DNA from: CAZRHH01 sp964599885
GTDB lineage: Bacteria > Chloroflexota > Dehalococcoidia > DSTF01 > JACRBR01
Assembly: GCA_964599885.1 (NCBI GenBank)
Contig: CAZRHH010000060.1
Location: 1-19,234 of the forward strand
Direction of reading: 5' to 3'
Length of the DNA: 19,234 bases
The notes under the pieces were generated by a model that was given only the letters and a program-made list of their open reading frames with translations, was not told where the DNA came from and did no database searches. The position numbers and the translations under genes were made by a program. Every line of letters begins with the position of its first letter. The first letter of the stretch is position 1. Positions 15,636 through 19,234 of the stretch are shown piece by piece.

Positions 15636-16103
15636 TCAGGCAGCCTTCCGGTTGCGCAATGCGGCGGCGACGGTCGAAAGATCCTCGAGCAGATCGCCGA
15701 GTTCCACTTGCGGCACCTTCAGCATCCTTGATGCGGGGACGACGTACTCCGCATCGATAGCGCGAAAAACTTCGAGCGCGTCCATCTGCGCGTCGGGCGC
15801 CGACCCCGTGTGGATGTCGCGGGCGGCGGCGCTCGGCTGTGTTCGCGCGGGCGTCTCGCCCTTGACGAGCGCGGTCAGAAACGCAATGTCCTCGTCCGGC
15901 TCATCGCTCCGTTCCGGATCGAGACTCGGTACCCAGGCGCTCATGCGCTGCTTCTCAGGCGTGCGGACGGACGCCGGCACATATGGCGCGTACGGCTCGG
16001 GCATGTGTGCCGGCGCGGTCGTCAACGGCGCGCCGACGGATCCGCCCGAGAGCAGGTCGTCGATTGAAGGGTCCTTCTTCTTGCGGTCAAACAGTCGGGG
16101 CAT
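15636..16103 (-). CDS. Unrecognised 155-residue soluble protein in the archaellum operon
   Basis: I do not recognise the family. The start at 16103 is chosen because AGGAG stands 6 bases before it; a longer ORF to 16166 would overlap the ArlJ gene's end and translate a Pro run. The protein begins with a very basic patch (PRLFDRKKKDPS), then a Pro/Ala/Ser-rich, probably disordered middle (about 20-60), an acidic stretch (SDEPDEDIAFLTALVKG, about 65-82), another disordered part, and a C-terminal helical region of about 50 residues (DALEVFRAIDAEYVV, ELGDLLEDL) ending in a basic tail. It has no signal peptide or membrane segment, so it is probably cytoplasmic. It sits 16 bases after arlJ and 3 bases before the amidase gene. 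An adaptor or regulator of the motor platform is conceivable but unproven. Confidence 0.75.
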   Translation of the reverse strand: MPRLFDRKKKDPSIDDLLSGGSVGAPLTTAPAHMPEPYAPYVPASVRTPEKQRMSAWVPSLDPERSDEPDEDIAFLTALVKGETPARTQPSAAARDIHTGSAPDAQMDALEVFRAIDAEYVVPASRMLKVPQVELGDLLEDLSTVAAALRNRKAA

Positions 16104-16119
16104 GGCGGTCTCCTTCGGA

Positions 16120-17715
16120 TTACTGAGTGGGGGTGGTGGTGGTCTCGCTGAGCCCGCCGGAAACACTCGAAAACAGGCCGCTGACGACGTGCGGCACGCC
16201 CATCAGCATGACGCCGGAGATCACCATCATCAGCGCGCCGTACGCCCAGACTTTGTGGTGATGCCCGCCGGCCGTCGAGTGCGGCGCCCACGTATCGACG
16301 ACGGTCAGGAACAGCGTGACGACCAGAGCGAAGCCCCGGATGAAGCCGATGTTCGGCGCCGCGAAAGCCAGCACGTTGGTGACATCGATGCCGCCGGTCG
16401 TGCTGGGATCGGTGTTCGCCAGCGCTTGCGTCTGGATCTGGTTGAGCTGGATCGCGAAGATCACCATGACTTCGGTGACGAAGAGCAAGATGCCGATCAG
16501 CACCGCGTGCAGCGGCACCATCAGGTACATGAACGTCTGCGAGACGAGCTTGCGGTTCTCACGCATCAGCGAGATCTTCAGCGAGAACAGCGACGACAGG
16601 TAGCCGATCTGGTCGGGGTCGCCGCCCAGCTTGATCGTGTCCCAGAACGTGCCGACGGAACGGTCGACAAGCTCGCTGCCGGTCTCGGCGACAAAGCGGT
16701 CCCAGCAGAGATCCGGCTTGATGCCGCTGCGCAACCGCACGTGCAGCCGCCGCACACCCTGCTCCAGCGACGCCAACGCGCGCTGGTTCATGCGCTCCAT
16801 GCCTTCGGTAATCGTCGTGCCAATCGCACCGACGATAGACCCGAGTGAGCGCAAGAACGTCGAAATGTCGCGGTCGTGCTGGTCCACCTTGCGGTCGTCC
16901 AGAAACGCCATGATGCCGACCGGCGCAACGGCGATGCCGCAGGCGATCAGCCCGGCGCCGATGCTAAATACGAGGGCGACGACGGCGCCCAGCACGGCGC
17001 CGGCCGGCAGCAGCACGCGCGCGGCGCTGAACATCTGCGCCTGCGTACGCGAACGTTCGGCGCGCCTGTGCGTCTTTGGTTCGACGGGTGCCGTCCGATA
17101 GATGATCCAGTCACCGAGCGCCGCGACACCGATCATCAGCGCCGCCAGACCGAGAATGAACACCGTGCCGACGCTGTAGATCATCATCGATACGAGCGAC
17201 ACGACGACGACCAGCGTCACCGATACCATCAGCGCGACGTACGCATCGGCCCACTTCTTCAGCGATTCCAGGTCGCGCTCGTACTTGCGCGAGTACTGCT
17301 CGATCTGGATCTCCGTCTCGCGCGCGAGGAAGACCGTTTCTGGTTCGCCTGAAGCGAGCGAGCTTGAGAAGCGCAGAAGCAGGCTTCGCACGACCTCGCT
17401 TTGCGTCGAGTCGGCGACAAGCTGGCAGGCGCGCGCGTAGTCGTAGTTCAGCCGCTGCGCTACCAGGTGGACGCGGTGAAAATAGCCCGATGTCGAGTAG
17501 CCAAGCTCAGCCGTCTTCGCGAAGAGTTGCTCGCGCCCGACGTTGGCTGTGGCAAGCGCCGACATATACGTGAGTTGGGTCACCAGGTCGTAGTCGGTCG
17601 ACGCTGGCCGAAACAGCGACGAGGAACGCTGCCAATTGGCGGCGTTCTCGACCGCCGCGCTTCGGGCGGGGGCCTTGCCGGCAGCGCCGGGCATGAACCG
17701 CGTAAAGATCGCCAT
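16120..17715 (-). CDS. arlJ: Archaellum assembly platform protein ArlJ (FlaJ)
   Basis: A 531-residue polytopic membrane protein of the TadC/GspF superfamily with the build and length of archaeal ArlJ. It has two cytoplasmic T2SSF-type helical domains: about 44-155 (TYMSALATANVGREQLF, LLLRFSSSLASGEPETVFLARETE) and about 283-385. Membrane segments are seen near 160-180, 183-206, 232-250, 253-272, 394-424, 447-475 and 488-514. TadC or GspF proteins are about 300-400 residues with fewer membrane segments, so the length and topology favour ArlJ. ArlJ is the membrane base on which the ATPase ArlI acts to assemble and turn the filament. AAGGAG lies before the ATG at 17715 with a gap of about 10 bases. 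It follows the ArlF/G-like genes after 14 bases. Confidence 0.85.
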   Translation of the reverse strand: MAIFTRFMPGAAGKAPARSAAVENAANWQRSSSLFRPASTDYDLVTQLTYMSALATANVGREQLFAKTAELGYSTSGYFHRVHLVAQRLNYDYARACQLVADSTQSEVVRSLLLRFSSSLASGEPETVFLARETEIQIEQYSRKYERDLESLKKWADAYVALMVSVTLVVVVSLVSMMIYSVGTVFILGLAALMIGVAALGDWIIYRTAPVEPKTHRRAERSRTQAQMFSAARVLLPAGAVLGAVVALVFSIGAGLIACGIAVAPVGIMAFLDDRKVDQHDRDISTFLRSLGSIVGAIGTTITEGMERMNQRALASLEQGVRRLHVRLRSGIKPDLCWDRFVAETGSELVDRSVGTFWDTIKLGGDPDQIGYLSSLFSLKISLMRENRKLVSQTFMYLMVPLHAVLIGILLFVTEVMVIFAIQLNQIQTQALANTDPSTTGGIDVTNVLAFAAPNIGFIRGFALVVTLFLTVVDTWAPHSTAGGHHHKVWAYGALMMVISGVMLMGVPHVVSGLFSSVSGGLSETTTTPTQ

Positions 17716-17729
17716 CTTGTGCGCGCTCC

Positions 17730-18242
17730 TTACGGTGGGCCGTTGAAGTACGTCTGCACGGTGACGCCCTTCTCGGTACCGATCACGGCCCAGTTGTTCG
17801 TGCCTGCCCCGGCCACCGGATTGATGCGGATCGTGATGTCCATCGTCTCCCCGGCGTTGAGGATGCCCGGCTCGAACACATCCCCGACGAAGTTCTCAGC
17901 GCGCCACGTATCGGATGCCAGTGCGCCGTCCGTGTGAGGGATCCACTTGTCGAACCGCGTGCCATTCTCATCGAAGTACTGCACGACGAGGTCCATACCC
18001 GCGAAGTCGGCAAGCGGCGTCTGGCCGTCGTTGGCGACCGTCAGCGTGACGTTCGCGCCGGAACCGTCGATCGCGTCGTTGGTGACGGTCAGCCCGGTGC
18101 GGTTCTGCTGCCCGTAGCGGGCCTCCGACTCGCGCAGCGACAGCCCCACAGCATCGGCGCCGAGGAAGCCGCCGCGCGCCATCATCACGGTGGCAAGCAT
18201 CAGGATCGCTGCGATCATCAGCGCGGGAAGGCCGTTTTCCAT
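17730..18242 (-). CDS. ArlF/ArlG-like archaellum protein with one membrane helix and beta-sandwich domain
   Basis: A 170-residue protein. Residues about 5-22 (LPALMIAAILMLATVMMA) form one membrane helix close to the N-terminus. The rest looks like an extracellular beta-sandwich of the archaellin/ArlF/ArlG kind: VTLTVANDGQTPLADF is the conserved strand-Asn-Gly pattern, followed by MDLVVQYFDENGTRF and then PGILNAGETMDITIRI, which is the usual 'W-x-P-G-E' type strand. In archaea ArlF and ArlG form the pseudoperiplasmic stator-like filament; ArlF binds the S-layer. Which of the two this is cannot be decided from the sequence; position immediately before arlJ would suit ArlG. The ribosome site is weak (GGGGCGGA). 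The gene starts 9 bases after the previous one. It is unlikely to be the major filament subunit. Confidence 0.72.
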   Translation of the reverse strand: MENGLPALMIAAILMLATVMMARGGFLGADAVGLSLRESEARYGQQNRTGLTVTNDAIDGSGANVTLTVANDGQTPLADFAGMDLVVQYFDENGTRFDKWIPHTDGALASDTWRAENFVGDVFEPGILNAGETMDITIRINPVAGAGTNNWAVIGTEKGVTVQTYFNGPP

Positions 18243-18251
18243 TGTCCGCCC

Positions 18252-18728
18252 CTAGACCGTGAAGAACTTGGAATCGGCGATCCCGTTTGGCGTCACGACC
18301 TTCACATAGTACGTGGTGCCGGTCGCGAGGTTCGTATCTGCGTGGATGATGATGTGCAGCGTCGCCGTCGGCTCCCATTTTGTGGAGTTCTCGATCTCGT
18401 ACTCCCAGCAGGGCGCGGTGCAGCCGGCGATCCCTTGCGCGATGCGCTGGAAGTTGCCGTCGGGTCCGAAGAACACGTCGACACGGTCGACGGCCGACAC
18501 GGTCGCGGCGCCGGTGTTCTTCACCCACACATCGGCGTCGGGGTCGGCGTCCTGGCCGGTGGCATGCACGACCTCGATCTGGCTGGCGATGCGGTCTTCC
18601 ACCACGTTCGACGCCGAGATCAGCGCGCCGCTCGTCCGGCTGACGGACGGCAGGACGGCGTTCACCACCGCGACGATCGATACGATCGCGGCGATGGTGA
18701 GCATGATGGTCGTAATTGCCTTGTCGAT
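18252..18728 (-). CDS. ArlF/ArlG-like archaellum protein, apparent ATC start
   Basis: A protein of about 158 residues from 18728, or 150 from the first ATG at 18704. The N-terminus read from 18728 is (M)DKAITTIMLTIAAIVSIVAV: a short charged lead, then Ala and a long hydrophobic helix, like a class III (archaellin/pilin) signal with a cut likely near KA-ITT. The rest is a beta-sandwich: VWVKNTGAATVSAVDRVDVFF is the Asn-Thr-Gly strand pattern of ArlF/ArlG and archaellin-like domains, and YYVKVVTPNGIADSKFFTV is the closing strands. The ATG at 18704 lies inside the hydrophobic helix and has no ribosome site at a workable distance, whereas AGGAG is 7 bases before the ATC at 18728. A stop codon at 18743-18741 limits any longer start. 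Position before the other ArlF/G-like gene would suit ArlF. Confidence 0.72.
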   Translation of the reverse strand: MDKAITTIMLTIAAIVSIVAVVNAVLPSVSRTSGALISASNVVEDRIASQIEVVHATGQDADPDADVWVKNTGAATVSAVDRVDVFFGPDGNFQRIAQGIAGCTAPCWEYEIENSTKWEPTATLHIIIHADTNLATGTTYYVKVVTPNGIADSKFFTV

Positions 18729-18735
18729 GACGCCA

Positions 18736-18740
18736 CTCCT
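18736..18740 (-). promoter_or_regulatory. Ribosome binding site that points to an ATC start codon
   Basis: AGGAG (18740-18736) follows immediately after an in-frame TGA and lies 7 bases before ATC (18728-18726). It is 31 bases from the first ATG, too far to serve it. It therefore decides the start of the first ArlF/G-like gene, unless the ATC is a sequencing error for ATG. Confidence 0.6.
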
Positions 18741-18781
18741 TCAGCGTGTGCGCAGCGTGCGCCGGGCGGTCCTGCCGTGTC

Positions 18782-19234
18782 CTAGATCACGCGCCGGATC
18801 GATGCGGTCGTGTGATCCTCTTCGTCGTTCACCAGCGCATCGAGCTGGCGCAGGATCATGACGGTGTCGTTCGTCGAAGGAGCGTGCTCCGGTTCGGCGA
18901 CATCCAGTTCGGTGATGCGCGCCATGGCGATGCGTGCTTCCGGCGTCAGGTGGCCGGCCGCTTCGCAAAGGTCCAGCAGTATTTCGAGCCGCAACGGCCC
19001 CAGCCGGCGCATCGCGTCCTCGGCCCACGCCGAGAGCCCGGCAATCGTCAGCAGGCTCCACTGGGGCTGCCGCGATTCCTGCGGCGCCATGGGCTGCGGC
19101 GCGTTGGGCCGCAGCGCGATCGGCTCGCGCGAGGGCTCGCGTGCGGGTTCTGGCGCGGGCGGTGCCGGTTCGGGCTTGACTGCGATGTCCTTGGGCGCCG
19201 GTGGTTCCGGCGCTGGTGCGGCGGCCGGCGGTGG
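18782..19234 (-). CDS. ArlC/D/E-like archaellum protein with Pro-rich linker (N-terminus beyond window)
   Basis: The frame is open through the right edge; 150 residues are visible. An internal ATG exists at 19090, but upstream of it the same frame encodes about 48 residues made almost only of Pro, Ala, Glu and a few Lys/Arg (for example PAPEPPAPKD). This is a typical disordered linker, so the gene very likely starts outside. The C-terminal part (LLTIAGLSAWAEDAMRRLG, then LRLEILLDLCEAAGHLTPEA) follows the pattern of the ArlC/D/E family domain, a short helical domain with a W-(x)n-G core. Archaeal ArlC/D/E form the cytoplasmic ring around the motor and connect it to chemotaxis through CheF. It is the first gene of the run seen here, with about 53 bases before the ATC start of the next gene. 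The family call rests on pattern and context. Confidence 0.6.
   Translation of the reverse strand, partial: PPPAAAPAPEPPAPKDIAVKPEPAPPAPEPAREPSREPIALRPNAPQPMAPQESRQPQWSLLTIAGLSAWAEDAMRRLGPLRLEILLDLCEAAGHLTPEARIAMARITELDVAEPEHAPSTNDTVMILRQLDALVNDEEDHTTASIRRVI

Noticed and set aside
14802..16848. Long plus-strand ORFs (309 and 516 codons) over the amidase, unknown protein and ArlJ
   Set aside because: They are antisense to proteins with complete motifs and ribosome sites, and have no domain of their own.
16120..17715. Reading the membrane platform as TadC or GspF of a pilus or type II secretion system
   Set aside because: It is 531 residues long with about seven membrane segments and sits directly beside ArlF/G-like and ArlC/D/E-like genes, with no pilin, TadA or GspE gene in view. 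ArlJ fits better.

Overview
The window is GC-rich bacterial DNA with short intergenic gaps. It carries about 18 protein genes, one apparently frameshifted gene and no RNA genes. The best lineage clue is at the right end: a run of archaellum (archaeal motility filament) genes beside a peptidoglycan amidase. A peptidoglycan enzyme implies a bacterium, and the bacterial phylum in which I recall archaellum loci being reported is Chloroflexota. A Chloroflexota genome is therefore my inference. A wax-ester/triacylglycerol synthase, a polymerase-only LigD protein and an unusual acyl-CoA dehydrogenase are compatible with this but do not prove it.

Layout. 1-1368 (minus): a metallo-beta-lactamase-fold hydrolase cut by the window edge, preceded by an alpha/beta-hydrolase lipase. 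1617-3149 (plus): a WS/DGAT acyltransferase, divergent from the lipase and closed by a hairpin terminator. 3238-4888 (minus): a toxin-antitoxin pair, a DUF4411 PIN-like toxin overlapping an XRE plus ImmA/IrrE-type antitoxin, in visibly more AT-rich DNA. 4934-7377 (minus): a GNAT acetyltransferase, a LigD polymerase-domain protein and a second GNAT. 7413-7962 (plus): a small lipoprotein gene that looks broken by one extra base. The second GNAT and the broken gene are flanked by four-unit heptamer repeats in opposite orientations. 8080-11113 (plus): an acyl-CoA dehydrogenase and a GT-C membrane glycosyltransferase. 11120-12847 (minus): a PhoD-like phosphatase lipoprotein. 12967-13737 (plus): an alpha/beta hydrolase. 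13814-14455 (minus): a SIS-domain sugar-phosphate isomerase.

14613-19234 (minus) is the most interesting part. Read in transcription order it is: an ArlC/D/E-type protein with a Pro/Ala/Glu-rich linker (open at the window edge), two small ArlF/ArlG-like proteins each with one N-terminal membrane segment, the ArlJ membrane platform, an unrecognised 155-residue soluble protein, and a membrane-anchored Amidase_3 peptidoglycan hydrolase. Gaps from the first ArlF/G-like gene onward are only 3-16 bases, so this looks like one transcript. An archaellum built in a bacterium must cross a peptidoglycan layer that most archaea lack. An amidase in the same operon is an attractive candidate for making that passage. 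The ATPase (ArlI), the KaiC-like ArlH, the archaellin and the prepilin peptidase are not in the window and may lie to the right.

An unusual detail is that the first ArlF/G-like gene seems to start at an ATC codon. A strong ribosome binding site sits 7 bases before it, and starting there restores a class III-like N-terminus that the first ATG would remove.
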